From GCA-020344555 sp964548955 (GTDB taxonomy: Bacteria; Planctomycetota; Phycisphaerae; UBA1845), in the NCBI GenBank assembly GCA_964548955.1, contig CAZJTP010000002.1, forward strand, positions 4,479-68,478: 64,000 bases of DNA, read 5' to 3'. The notes under the pieces were generated by a model. That model made no database searches, was not told where the DNA came from, and saw nothing but the letters and a program-made list of their open reading frames with translations. A program made the translations under genes and the position numbers. Shown here in pieces: positions 34,158 through 43,079 of this stretch (position 1 is the first letter of the stretch; each line of letters starts with the position of its first letter).

Positions 34158-34823
34158 ATGCTTCTCCCTTCCTTTGAAGCCGAAAGCCGGATACTGTCAG
34201 GGCACTGTTTGACCGCGGCTGGATGCCGCCACACGTTCCCAGCCCTTCAGCTCCGTGTATATTTAAGCACCTTACACCCCGCGCAGGCAACCTCCGTGGT
34301 GAAAAAGTCACAGGAATCCGCCCGGCGTATATCGGACCTAAACATCTGCCCGGATGCGTCGAGCCTGCCGAGACACTGTAGATACAGCCCGCGACCAGAG
34401 ACGAGCCATTCAGTCGACGGATCGCCGGACCGAGAATTCTTCTCGGTCCTTCCACATCTCGAGAGAGGATCCCCGACACAGCACGGCTCAGACGCCCCAG
34501 CGCTGGCGGGCTCCAGTTTGTGTCCAGGCGGGAGCCCCACGTTCACGGGTGCATCCTATTGGGAGTGGCTGGGTCAACGGGAGTTTACCCGTGGAATATC
34601 ATTCGTGCTGTCTGGCACGTCGTGCCAGCTCCACGGGCCCGCTGGCGCGAACCAATTCCACCATCACAGATTTCTGCCACCATTATCGGGATGCACCCCT
34701 CGGTTGCCGCCTCACAACATCTGACAAATCATCTGCCCCGAAGACCTACACATTACGTACGCGTGACATTACAATATCCGCCTTGTGTTTGGTCCAAATC
34801 ATAAAACCTGAAAGGAACATACC
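34158..34823. other. Intergenic region, one family C palindrome
   Basis: 666 bases between divergent cysK and the S9 peptidase. A palindrome at 34427-34450 (GACCGAGAATTCTTCTCGGTC) is the only clear structure. Frames here look spurious. TACAAT at 34770-34775 might be a -10 box for the peptidase. Confidence 0.5.
34427..34450. repeat. Family C palindrome
   Basis: GACCGAGAATTCTTCTCGGTC, a self-contained hairpin version of the GAGAATCCTTTCTC family. Confidence 0.75.
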
Positions 34824-36869
34824 ATGCGAACTTTATTGGCGTCATGCAGTGTGGTTGCGTTGATGATCGGGTGCAGCGAGCCCGGATGGCGTGCTGACAA
34901 TCAGCAATCCACACCCAACGACATGAAGAGTACGCCGCTGATTCCCCGAAGCGTCTTGTTCGGCAACCCGGACAAGGCCGGCCCGCAGATCAGCCCGGAC
35001 GGAACGAAGCTGGCTTACCTGGCGGACGTAGATGGCGTGCTGAACGTATGGGTTGGGCCGGTGGATAATCCGGCCGCCGCCAAGCCCGTGACGAAAGACA
35101 AGAAACGCGGCATTCGTATGTACACGTGGGCGTTTGAGAACCGGCACATTGTATACATCCAGGATAAGGACGGGGATGAGAACTGGCACATCTACGCGAC
35201 GGATCTGAAAACCAACGAGACGCGCGACCTTACACCCATCGACGGCGTGCAGGCGCGGATCCAGCACACCAGTTACAAGTTTCCCAACGAAATGCTGATC
35301 GCGATCAATGATCGCGTCCCACAGCTCCATGACATCTACCGTATCAATATCGAGACCGGGGAGCGGAAGTTGATCCAGCAAAACGACGGCTATGCGCGAT
35401 TCACCACCGACGATGACTTCAACGTTCGATTGGCCACGAAGATGACGCCGGACGGGGGCAGCGAGGTTTTCAAGGCGACTAACGGCGGCAAGGACTGGAC
35501 GTTGTTCATGAAGATCTCGCGCGACGACCTGATGACCACAGGTCCTGCAGGATTCGACAGGAGCGGCAAGGTCCTCTACATGATGGACAGCGTGGGTCGG
35601 AATACGGGTGCGCTGGTCGCCTACAATCTGGAGACGGACGAGAAGAGGGTCTTGGCGTCAAATCCGCGGGCGGATGTCAGCGGTGTTATGGCACACCCCA
35701 TGGAAAAGACGATCGAGGCCGTGTCTTTCACGTATAAGCGGCGTGAGTGGAAGATTCTCGACGCGTCGATTAAGGCCGATCTGAACTACCTCAAGAAGGT
35801 CGCGGACGGCGAGATGAACGTCACCGACCGAACGCTGGATGATAAGCACTGGATTGTGGCCTATGTGATGGATAATGGCCCCGTCCGGTACTATCACTAT
35901 GACCGCCCTGGCGAAAAGGCGAAGTTCCTTTTCAGCAATCGCAAGGCATTGGAAGGCCAGCCGCTCACCAGGATACATCCGGTAGTGATCAAGTCGCGTG
36001 ACGGGTTGAATCTGGTCAGCTACCTTTCGCTGCCGGTCTGGATGGACAGGGATAGCGACGGCCGGCCGGAAAAACCCGTGCCGATAGTGCTTTTCGTGCA
36101 CGGTGGGCCGTGGGCTCGCGACAGCTGGGGCTATAGCTCGTACGATCAGTGGCTGACCAATCGCGGCTACGCGGTGTTGAGCGTGAACTTTCGTAGCTCA
36201 ACCGGCTTCGGAAAGAAGTTCGTCAATTCGGGCGACCTGGAATGGGCCCGTAAAATGCACGACGACCTGATTGACGCCGTGAACTGGGCGATCAAGAAAA
36301 AGATCGCCGATCCCAAGCGCGTCGCAATCATGGGCGGCAGCTACGGTGGGTACGCGACGCTGGTCGGGTTGACGTACACGCCGGACGTATTTGCATGCGG
36401 TGTGGACATCTGCGGACCGTCCAACTTGATCACATTGCTCGAGTCCATCCCGCCATACTGGAAACCGATGCTCGACGTGTTCACCACTCGTGTAGGCGAT
36501 CACCGGACGGACGAAGGCCGCAAATTACTCACCGAGCGATCGCCGCTGACCTATGTGGATCGCATCAGCAGGCCATTGCTGATCGGTCAGGGTGCCAACG
36601 ACCCGCGCGTCAAACAGGCCGAGGCCGACCAGATTGTCAAGGCCATGGAGGACAAAAACATCCCAGTGGCATACGTGTTGTTCCCCGATGAGGGTCACGG
36701 TTTCGCCCGCCCGGAGAACCGCATAGCATTCAACGCCGTGGCGGAGGCGTTTCTTGCCAAGCACCTGGGTGGGCGGTACGAGCCGATCGGTGACGACTTC
36801 ACGGGTTCGAGTATCACCGTGCCAAAGGGTGCCGACCAGTTACCAGGATTGCCCGAAGCTTTGCCGTAG
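34824..36869 (+). CDS. S9-family prolyl oligopeptidase-like lipoprotein
   Basis: A 681-residue exported peptidase. The lipoprotein signal ends at VVALMIGC. An N-terminal seven-bladed propeller (about 45-370) is followed by an alpha/beta-hydrolase domain. Catalytic Ser in GGSYGGYATL (about residue 507), Asp in GANDPRVK and His in PDEGHGFARPEN are all present. It is likely to cleave small peptides outside the cytoplasmic membrane. Ribosome-binding site AAGGAAC 7 bases before the ATG. Confidence 0.93.
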   Translation: MRTLLASCSVVALMIGCSEPGWRADNQQSTPNDMKSTPLIPRSVLFGNPDKAGPQISPDGTKLAYLADVDGVLNVWVGPVDNPAAAKPVTKDKKRGIRMYTWAFENRHIVYIQDKDGDENWHIYATDLKTNETRDLTPIDGVQARIQHTSYKFPNEMLIAINDRVPQLHDIYRINIETGERKLIQQNDGYARFTTDDDFNVRLATKMTPDGGSEVFKATNGGKDWTLFMKISRDDLMTTGPAGFDRSGKVLYMMDSVGRNTGALVAYNLETDEKRVLASNPRADVSGVMAHPMEKTIEAVSFTYKRREWKILDASIKADLNYLKKVADGEMNVTDRTLDDKHWIVAYVMDNGPVRYYHYDRPGEKAKFLFSNRKALEGQPLTRIHPVVIKSRDGLNLVSYLSLPVWMDRDSDGRPEKPVPIVLFVHGGPWARDSWGYSSYDQWLTNRGYAVLSVNFRSSTGFGKKFVNSGDLEWARKMHDDLIDAVNWAIKKKIADPKRVAIMGGSYGGYATLVGLTYTPDVFACGVDICGPSNLITLLESIPPYWKPMLDVFTTRVGDHRTDEGRKLLTERSPLTYVDRISRPLLIGQGANDPRVKQAEADQIVKAMEDKNIPVAYVLFPDEGHGFARPENRIAFNAVAEAFLAKHLGGRYEPIGDDFTGSSITVPKGADQLPGLPEALP

Positions 36870-36883
36870 GGGTGATCGGTTTA

Positions 36884-37561
36884 TCAGAGGCGAGTCTTTT
36901 CGCAGGCGACAAGCTTGTCGGCCAGGCGCGTCGGCTCGGGGATTCGAAAGCCCGCGCAGGCGGCCAGCGCTATCTCAACAGCCGCTTTTAGTGAGAGGCG
37001 GTGCCCGACGCTGATGTAGATGGGCTTTACGTTATCGCGCGTGCGCAGGGCCATCCCAATGCACTCACCGTTGTGCTCGATGGGCGTCGTCGATCCTCTG
37101 GCAACGCCCGGCATCGTGCACGTTCCGACCAGCAGGCTTTTTGCACAACCCAGACTGGATCGATCAATCAGCAGACCCACGTGCGACGCCAGACCGAACC
37201 GGCGAGGGTGAGCGTACCCTTGACCGTCGAACAGAAACGCATCAGGTTCGCAGCGCAGTCTGCGCAGGACAGCCAGAATCGCCGGGGCTTCGCGGAACGA
37301 AAGCAGGCCCGGCACGTAGGGGAATTGCACCGGACGACGGATAACGTGTTGTTCCACCACTTCGCGAGCTTGTGCATCCCAAACCACCACGCCTGCTATG
37401 CCTTCCCCATGATCCTTGCGGAAGGCAAGATCGACGCCGGCCAGCAACCTCGGACGGCGGACCCGACCCTCCCGGACGATCCGACCGGCCAGTTCACGCT
37501 GGATGGCAACGGCTCTTTTCGGAGTCACGGACCAGGAATGGGGCGAGCGTGGTATTCTCAA
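36884..37561 (-). CDS. nfi: Endonuclease V
   Basis: A 225-residue DNA-repair nuclease that cuts next to deoxyinosine. The family signatures are AGVDLAF, QFPYVPGLLSFREAPA, FLFDGQGYAHPRRFGLASHV, IDRSSLGCAKSLL and KPIYISVGHRLSLKAA. Acidic metal ligands D43 (GVDLAF region) and the D in LFDGQG are present. Length is normal. It is convergent with the S9 peptidase, 14 bases apart. Confidence 0.96.
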   Translation of the reverse strand: MRIPRSPHSWSVTPKRAVAIQRELAGRIVREGRVRRPRLLAGVDLAFRKDHGEGIAGVVVWDAQAREVVEQHVIRRPVQFPYVPGLLSFREAPAILAVLRRLRCEPDAFLFDGQGYAHPRRFGLASHVGLLIDRSSLGCAKSLLVGTCTMPGVARGSTTPIEHNGECIGMALRTRDNVKPIYISVGHRLSLKAAVEIALAACAGFRIPEPTRLADKLVACEKTRL

Positions 37562-37616
37562 TGAAGCTTACTCACAACACGGTACCGGACAAAGCCCCCA
37601 TAGTGGGCGAAGGCAT

Positions 37617-37790
37617 GTAGCCACGGGCACAAGCCCATGGTGTACGCGTCGCGGCGGAAGCGCGGCGATAACGGGGTCCGTGCCAACTATCGCCCCTTAC
37701 GGATCTTATGCGTTTACGCCGTTCTTATCCCACGGGCTCACGCCCGTGGCTAAGCGCCCATGCCCCTTCCGGGGCATGACGGTCAGACCA
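37617..37790. repeat. Cluster of GGGC/GCCC palindromes
   Basis: Includes GCCACGGGCACAAGCCCATG, CCACGGGCTCACGCCCGTGG and GCCCCTTCCGGGGC. They resemble the other dispersed families and could form a multi-hairpin transcript end. Confidence 0.65.
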
Positions 37791-38008
37791 TCAGCCGTTC
37801 GCCATCGCTCGACGACGAACGAGAACAACCATTCCCGCCAACAAGACGAGCAGCATCATCGTGACAAGACTCCATTCGGACACTGTGGGAATACCTGCGA
37901 GACAGGGTCCCATGACCTCGTCCGCTCCCATGTCCACTACGTCGCCGATGACTCGGTCGACGCAGGCAGGACCACCGTAACCATGGTAAGAATCGCTTTC
38001 CTCGACAT
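37791..38008 (-). pseudogene. Frameshifted small IPTL-CTERM protein
   Basis: The ATG at 38008 has an excellent ribosome-binding site (AGGAGGTGAGAAC) and begins like a signal peptide (MSRKAILTMVTVVL), but its frame stops after 23 codons. A frame one base away gives IPTVSEWSLVTMMLLVLLA, MVVLVRRRAMANG and a stop at 37791, an IPTL-CTERM sorting tail. Joined by one frameshift it would be about 70 residues with almost no body between the export signal and the sorting tail. It may be a decayed gene, a sequencing indel, or a real minimal protein. The intact homologous tail is in the gene at 62913. Confidence 0.6.
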
Positions 38009-38314
38009 GTTCTCACCTCCTAGCAATGTGCCTTGACTCGAACCAAGAACGGTTCACGGAGTGTACCAGCCCCCCCTTGCAGCATCAAGCCCCTTACCCG
38101 GCCCCAGCGAGTGCGGGTGCCCCATCCATCCCGGCGTCGCCCCGACCTCCTGTCAACACGACAATCCCGGACAGCATCCACTTGCCCCCAGCCTACCAGT
38201 CCACCAAAATGTGGGTAATAGCAAGGCTTAATGCCCGCGCGGACTCTCCTTCGCCAAGGCGTGTTCGGTGCCCATGATTCCGCTACACGAAAACGAAGAA
38301 GGCTGTAGACCATT

Positions 38315-38752
38315 ATGCTACGCATTCTCGGAATTGATTACGGCACGAAGCGCGTCGGCCTGGCCGTTGGTGATACCGATGTCGGCATTGCGTCACCGCT
38401 CGAGACGATCGAAATACGTGGTGACATCGCAGATCAGATTCGTGTGGTCCTGAGCGCCACCCAGGATTATGACGTTGGTGCGTTTGTCGTCGGCCTGCCC
38501 CTAAATATGGATGGTACGGAGGGTGAGCAGGCGAAACTGACGCGGCGATTCGGTGACGTCCTGGCGCACACCGGCGGCAAACCGGTGCACTACTGGGACG
38601 AACGGTTGTCCTCCCACGCAGCCCAGGAACTTCTCCAGCCCGCAGAGCTTACCCGCAAGAAACGAAAGGCCGTCGAAGACTCTGTCGCCGCCCAGGTGAT
38701 TCTGCAGAGTTATCTCGACGCCGGGGCTGATCGTGTCGGCGAGCAGGATTAA
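38315..38752 (+). CDS. ruvX: Holliday-junction resolvase-like protein YqgF/RuvX
   Basis: A 145-residue RNase H-fold protein. Motif 1 ILGIDYGTKRVGLAVGD, motif 2 VVGLPLNMDGTEGEQA and motif 3 YWDERLSSHAAQ with the final acid in AVEDSVAAQVILQSYLD are all intact. The family acts in 16S rRNA 5' processing and possibly recombination. It runs into the MntA gene region 50 bases later. Confidence 0.93.
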   Translation: MLRILGIDYGTKRVGLAVGDTDVGIASPLETIEIRGDIADQIRVVLSATQDYDVGAFVVGLPLNMDGTEGEQAKLTRRFGDVLAHTGGKPVHYWDERLSSHAAQELLQPAELTRKKRKAVEDSVAAQVILQSYLDAGADRVGEQD

Positions 38753-38801
38753 CGATCGACCGGGAAGTGACTGGTCGCCGGAGGTCGTATACACTACTGG
38801 C

Positions 38802-39116
38802 ATGGTTACTGAAAGGTTCATATTTCCGGCAGAGGAAGTAACGTCGTTTTGTCGGCGGTGGAAGATCGTGGAACTGGCTGTGTTCGGTTCGGCGCTGCGG
38901 GAGGACTTCGACGCGAACAGCGACGTGGACCTGCTGGTGACGTTTGCGCCGGATGCGGATTGGAGTCTGCTCGATCATGTAAAGATGCAACACGAGCTGG
39001 CGGACCTGCTGGGAAGGTCGGTCGATCTCGTCAGCCGACGGGCGATCGAGAGTAGCCACAATCCGATCCGCAAACGTGAGATACTCGGTTCGGCCAGGAC
39101 AGTCTATGCTGCTTGA
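38802..39116 (+). CDS. MntA-type nucleotidyltransferase antitoxin
   Basis: A 104-residue minimal nucleotidyltransferase. The catalytic pattern G-S-x10-D-x-D is seen in FGSALREDFDANSDVDLLV. In HepT/MntA pairs this protein inactivates the HEPN toxin by adding AMP to a tyrosine. The ATG at 38802 is chosen over a longer frame from 38733 that overlaps ruvX. It overlaps the HEPN gene by 11 bases. Confidence 0.88.
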   Translation: MVTERFIFPAEEVTSFCRRWKIVELAVFGSALREDFDANSDVDLLVTFAPDADWSLLDHVKMQHELADLLGRSVDLVSRRAIESSHNPIRKREILGSARTVYAA

Positions 39117-39447
39117 TGAAACAACACTGCTGGACATTGCCCGCTCGGCACGACTCGCACTGGATTTTACGCGCGGGTTGGACCTGGCAACCCTCCGGAC
39201 GGATATGAAGACTCAATCCGCCGTGCTGCATCAACTGCTCATCCTTGGCGAAGCTGTCAAGAGGTTGTCACCGGGGTTCAGGGAGGCACATAAAGACATA
39301 CCGTGGTCGCTGATTGCAGGAATGCGGGACAAGCTGATCCACGCGTACGACGAGGTCGATCTGCAAGAGGTGTGGCGTACCGTCGAGCGCGACATTCCTG
39401 AACTGCTGCAGCGCATTGAGCCGCTGCTTCCGAAACTGGATTTGTAA
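39106..39447 (+). CDS. HepT-type HEPN toxin
   Basis: A 113-residue HEPN-domain protein, partner of the preceding nucleotidyltransferase. The R-x4-H ribonuclease motif and AMP-accepting Tyr are in MRDKLIHAYDEVD. Helices before it match the family (LHQLLILGEAVKRLS). Probable activity: RNA cleavage, controlled by AMPylation. The gene order antitoxin then toxin and the overlap fit a toxin-antitoxin operon. Confidence 0.9.
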   Translation: MLLDETTLLDIARSARLALDFTRGLDLATLRTDMKTQSAVLHQLLILGEAVKRLSPGFREAHKDIPWSLIAGMRDKLIHAYDEVDLQEVWRTVERDIPELLQRIEPLLPKLDL

Positions 39448-39502
39448 CATCGCGTCCATGTCACATTGCGCCCCAGGCTCATGATGGTCCGCACTGCAGG
39501 TG

Positions 39503-40432
39503 CTACTTCGGTGACAGCACTTCGTCAATGAACATTGCAAGACGGTCGGTGAAATCAGGCGAGTACGTGAATCCCGCTTCGTTGTGTCCGCCGGGGGTTT
39601 CGACGAATCGCTTCGGCTCGGCGGCGGCGTCGAAGAGCTTTCGGCCGTTGACAAACGGGATGAGCGTGTCGTCCTTCCCGTGAAAAAACAGCTTCGGGCA
39701 GGTGATCCGTGGGACCTTGTCGATCGATTCATAGCGGTAGGTCAGCAGCAGGCGAACCGGTAGAAACGGGAAGTGCAGCCGCCCGATGTCGACAAGACTC
39801 GTGAACGTTGATTCGACGACCAGGGCGGTTGGATGGATCGAAGATGGTGTTTGCTCTACCCGCGTGGCCAGTTCAATCGCCACGGCACCACCCAGCGATC
39901 GGCCGAACAGAATCACGCGCCGGGGCGATTCGCCGCGCGTCTCGATCAGGTACCGCCAGGCTGCCTCCGCGTCTTCGTACGTGCCCTGTTCGCTGGGGCG
40001 ACCCTCACTCCGGCCAAAGCCGCGGTAGTCGAAGATAACGACGTTAAGACCCATTCCATGAAGCAGTTTGACGCTGTGCAGCCGATCTGACATGTTCCCG
40101 GCATTGCCGTGACAGAAGATAACACTGCCCTTTGGATCAACATGCGGAACGTACCACGCGGCGATCGACACGCCGTCGTTTGTCCTCAGCGTGAGATCCT
40201 CGAAATCCAACCCGATGTCGCTCGGTGCAACCGGGTAGCCCCGCGTAGGGAAGTAGATCAGGCGGGATTGAAGCAAACCAACGAGCACGCAAACTCCCAG
40301 GTAGGTCAGCACGACCACAAGTATGAGACGCCTGATGCGGCGGCCCCAGCCGGAACATCGCCACTCCCAACCCTCGCTTTCGGTCTCCCGAGCATCGTGA
40401 GCGTTATCAGGGGTGTCGCTGCGGTTGCCCAT
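39503..40432 (-). CDS. Membrane-anchored alpha/beta hydrolase (BEM46/YqkD-like)
   Basis: A 309-residue hydrolase with one N-terminal helix (about 36-55, LILVVVLTYLGVCVLVGLL). The oxyanion/turn HGNAGNMSDR, nucleophile Ser in LFGRSLGGAVA, Asp in FHGKDDTLIPF and His in TPGGHNEAGF make up the triad. The domain faces the periplasm or cytoplasm depending on topology. The natural substrate (ester or amide) is unknown. Divergent from the lipoprotein gene at 40593. Confidence 0.88.
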   Translation of the reverse strand: MGNRSDTPDNAHDARETESEGWEWRCSGWGRRIRRLILVVVLTYLGVCVLVGLLQSRLIYFPTRGYPVAPSDIGLDFEDLTLRTNDGVSIAAWYVPHVDPKGSVIFCHGNAGNMSDRLHSVKLLHGMGLNVVIFDYRGFGRSEGRPSEQGTYEDAEAAWRYLIETRGESPRRVILFGRSLGGAVAIELATRVEQTPSSIHPTALVVESTFTSLVDIGRLHFPFLPVRLLLTYRYESIDKVPRITCPKLFFHGKDDTLIPFVNGRKLFDAAAEPKRFVETPGGHNEAGFTYSPDFTDRLAMFIDEVLSPK

Positions 40433-40592
40433 CTCACGATCCTTGGGTGTTGGTCCTGGTATCCTGGGGAGTCTAGTTTATCCGGATGTAAGCACAACCC
40501 GGGATGCGGATTTCGGAATCGTGTCATCCAATAAGACGGTGTGTTCGTCCATATCTGCGAGAGCCGAACCTTAAACCGAGGAGGACAATACC

Positions 40593-41705
40593 ATGATTCC
40601 CAACCGCTTAACGATAACGACGACGGCTACCGCAGTGGCCATGGGTCTTTGGGCGTGCTCGGGTTGCGTAGAGCGTGATGAGACCATCAAGATCGGCGTT
40701 GACGGGTCGGTCGTCATCGAGCTGGAGTTCAACGCCGATGAGGGGGAGCTGTCGGGGGGTGATGCCATGCCATCGGCCGAAAGCGGCTGGGAGGTGACCC
40801 GGACGACCAAGAAAGAGGGTGACGAGGTGACCGAGATACTCAAGAGCGAGCGGCGTTTCGAGCCGGGCGAGGAACTGCCGTCGACATTCGCGGCCGCGGA
40901 CGATCCGGACGCCGACCTGTATCTCGATTTCCCCACGACCCTGCGCATCGAGCATCGTGCGGACGGGATCTACTACTACTTCCACCGGGCTTACACCCCA
41001 CGGCGTTGGGCCCACATACAGCGATGGGAGGACTTCTTCTTCGACGACGAAGTCAAGAAGCTTGGTGAAAAACCGGTTGAGGAGCTTACTCTCGAGGAGC
41101 GGGTCAAGATCGTCGAGGCCTTCGCCGGCATGGAGGCCATCAAGCAGCTCGAGTTCTGCAAGACAGCGATCGCAGAGAGCCATCCGGACCTGTCCGTGGA
41201 GTACGGATTGATCGCCCGCCGGGCCTTGATCGACTTTTACACCCAACTTGAAGAGGAGGGGAACGATCGCTTTGAGCGGATTATCGAGCGTTGCGGAGCC
41301 CTTCCCGAGGATCAGCAAGGGGGATGCTTCGACGAAGAGGCTGAGCGGATCCTGGGTGAAGCATACAATATCTATATTCAGTCTCTGCGTGGTGAGGCCG
41401 GACTGACCGGCGGTCAGATTGCGGTGTTCGAGCGGGCGTACCAGCGGGCCCAGCGCTACCATAAGATCACCGAACAGCTCGGCGGCCATAGTTTCGACGT
41501 TCGGGTCGAAATGCCCGGTACAATTATCGCTCACAACGCTCTCGACGACGACGTGGACGTGGATGAGGATGAGAAGACATCTACGGTCGAGTTCGAATTT
41601 GACGGCAAGTGGTTTCGTGATAATCCTCACGAACTGATCGCCGTATCCCACTTGGACCACAAGACCGCCCTGGAGATGAGGAACCGTGTCGATGACAGCG
41701 ATTAG
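40593..41705 (+). CDS. Acidic lipoprotein preceding the ECF sigma operon
   Basis: A 370-residue protein. Lipoprotein-type signal ending ...GLWACSGC, then a very acidic body with beta strands (about 30-70, DETIKIGVDGSVVIELEF) and helices (about 140-290). No family recognised. Ribosome-binding site GAGGAGGACAATACC. Its 3' end overlaps the ECF sigma gene, so the three genes (lipoprotein, sigma, anti-sigma) form a unit. It may be the envelope sensor or a target of that sigma system, which is an inference from position only. Confidence 0.72.
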   Translation: MIPNRLTITTTATAVAMGLWACSGCVERDETIKIGVDGSVVIELEFNADEGELSGGDAMPSAESGWEVTRTTKKEGDEVTEILKSERRFEPGEELPSTFAAADDPDADLYLDFPTTLRIEHRADGIYYYFHRAYTPRRWAHIQRWEDFFFDDEVKKLGEKPVEELTLEERVKIVEAFAGMEAIKQLEFCKTAIAESHPDLSVEYGLIARRALIDFYTQLEEEGNDRFERIIERCGALPEDQQGGCFDEEAERILGEAYNIYIQSLRGEAGLTGGQIAVFERAYQRAQRYHKITEQLGGHSFDVRVEMPGTIIAHNALDDDVDVDEDEKTSTVEFEFDGKWFRDNPHELIAVSHLDHKTALEMRNRVDDSD

Positions 41706-42225
41706 TAAGCCGTCAAGCGCTGGATTCGAGCGGTACACCAATGAGGTGTACGGCTGGGCTTACCGACTTCTGGGGCGTCACCACGACGCCCTGGATGTCG
41801 TTCAGGATGTCTTCCTCCGCTGGGATGCGCAGTGCGTCCGGCAGGCGCCGAAGCAGCCGCGGGGATGGCTTCGCCGCGTCACGCTGAACCGGGCGATTGA
41901 TCTGCGTCGCCAACGGCACACAACCCAAGAACTACAGGCTTTAGCCTGCGCGGAATTCGCTTCTCCCGCGGATAGCTATGGATCAGTGGAGGCGGAGGCC
42001 CGGATCGACCGGGAGGTCTTGCGTGATGATATTGCCGCCGCACTCGATCGTCTGTCCGATGTTCAGCGGAGCGTATTGGTGGCCAAGGTGTACGACGACA
42101 TGACCTTCGCACAGATCGCAGGCGAACTGGGTCTTGCGATCTCGACGATCAAGACGCACTACCTTCGGGCCGTTAGAGCCGTGCGGGACCGGTTGCAGCG
42201 GCGCTGGACCAGGGAGGATTCATGA
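41692..42225 (+). CDS. ECF-family RNA polymerase sigma factor
   Basis: A 177-residue ECF sigma factor. Region 2 (about 8-75) has the core ALDVVQDVFLRWDA and WLRRVTLNRAIDLRRQ. Region 4 (about 115-170) has LSDVQRSVLVAKVYDDMTF and the helix-turn-helix IAGELGLAISTIKTHYLRAV. The linker carries a family A palindrome (41934-41954) in frame, reading QALACAE. The start is ATG 41692, or GTG 41686. It overlaps the anti-sigma gene by 4 bases. Confidence 0.9.
   Translation: MTAISKPSSAGFERYTNEVYGWAYRLLGRHHDALDVVQDVFLRWDAQCVRQAPKQPRGWLRRVTLNRAIDLRRQRHTTQELQALACAEFASPADSYGSVEAEARIDREVLRDDIAAALDRLSDVQRSVLVAKVYDDMTFAQIAGELGLAISTIKTHYLRAVRAVRDRLQRRWTREDS
41934..41954. repeat. Family A palindrome inside the ECF sigma gene
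   Basis: ACAGGCTTTAGCCTGCGCGG lies in frame in the linker between sigma regions 2 and 4. It is slightly degenerate. Confidence 0.65.
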
Positions 42226-42800
42226 TGACTTGCGAAGATTTCGAAATCTTGATGGCCGACGCTCTGGGCAACGAGCTATCCGATGCCGACCGCCCGGCGT
42301 TCGAGGCTCACCTAGCGGGATGCGAGAAGTGCCGTCGGGAATACGAGACGGCCTCCAGAGCCGTAGTGACCATGCGGGAGCTTCCCGGCCCCGAGCGGAT
42401 CACCGTCCGGCGCGAGGGCAATCGACTCGTGATTGAGGACAAACGGTCCGCAGCACGAGCCGCAGGCTTCAGCCTGCGCGAAGGTGAACCCGGTGCTCCG
42501 CTGTCGAGGTGGTTCGGATATCCGCGCGGGTTGAAATCCGCGGCACGCCGATTCGGCGGAGTTTTTCGCTACGCAGCCAGCATTCTGATCGCGTTTACCG
42601 CCGGGTATGCGCTGCATGCGGGATTGATGTTGAGCGATATCGGTGGACCACCCGCTCCCATCGCCCAGGAGGGGTACGACCGCGCGCGCGTAGCACCGGC
42701 GAGCAATCTGCAGCAGGCCCTGGTCAATGCTCATGTTCGTAAACCGGCGCGTAGCGACCTGGCCAAGTGCCTGATCGCGATGGCTCATCCCAAGGACTGA
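42222..42800 (+). CDS. Zinc-finger anti-sigma factor
   Basis: A 192-residue membrane anti-sigma factor. The ZAS zinc site H-x3-C-x2-C is in EAHLAGCEKCRREY, preceded by CEDFEILMADAL. A single helix (about 120-140, YAASILIAFTAGYALHAGL) anchors it. The stretch between carries two family A palindromes in frame: ARAAGFSLRE (79-88) and PRGLKSAAR (101-109). It would bind and hold the upstream sigma factor until a signal arrives; the extracytoplasmic part is about 50 residues. Confidence 0.88.
   Translation: MMTCEDFEILMADALGNELSDADRPAFEAHLAGCEKCRREYETASRAVVTMRELPGPERITVRREGNRLVIEDKRSAARAAGFSLREGEPGAPLSRWFGYPRGLKSAARRFGGVFRYAASILIAFTAGYALHAGLMLSDIGGPPAPIAQEGYDRARVAPASNLQQALVNAHVRKPARSDLAKCLIAMAHPKD
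42456..42482. repeat. Family A palindrome inside the anti-sigma gene (first)
   Basis: GCCGCAGGCTTCAGCCTGCG, translated as ARAAGFSLR. Opposite orientation to the second copy. Confidence 0.85.
42521..42545. repeat. Family A palindrome inside the anti-sigma gene (second)
   Basis: CCGCGCGGGTTGAAATCCGC, translated as PRGLKSAAR, in the same reading frame as the copy in the MobB-like gene (PRGLKPAAR). Confidence 0.85.
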
Positions 42801-43079
42801 TCAACGGCTGCACAGCCTCGCGGAGCATGTGTTGCTCGGAAGCCGCCGCAGCGATTGCGCTTCCATTTCGCCCGATTTCACCGGGGGAAGACTGGAAAAG
42901 GCGAATACCGTTCGCTTACAATTAGAGCTGCGGGGTGGACTCAATCCGAAGCGGCGAAAGCCCGCCTTGCACCCCGCCGATAGCTTGTAGGGTGGTGTAA
43001 CTTCGGGGGGTGCAACTTCGCCTGTGCCTGGGGTCCGTGCACGTGCACCGACAGAGCCAGGCAAGGGAGCGTTCAAGCC
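42801..43079. other. Short intergenic region
   Basis: About 280 bases before the propeller/cytochrome operon. A C/G-rich near-repeat (CACCCCGCC region and GGGGGGTGCAACTTC) is seen but no gene. Confidence 0.4.

Larger units (their letters stand above)
37562..38314. other. Repeat-rich region with a broken IPTL-CTERM gene
   Basis: About 750 bases. Palindromes occupy 37617-37790, the degraded gene 37791-38008. The rest (38009-38314) shows nothing I can name. Confidence 0.5.

Noticed and set aside
36925..36960. T-loop-like TTCGAATCC on the minus strand suggesting a tRNA
   Set aside because: It lies within the conserved end of endonuclease V, and no acceptor or anticodon stem can be drawn around it.
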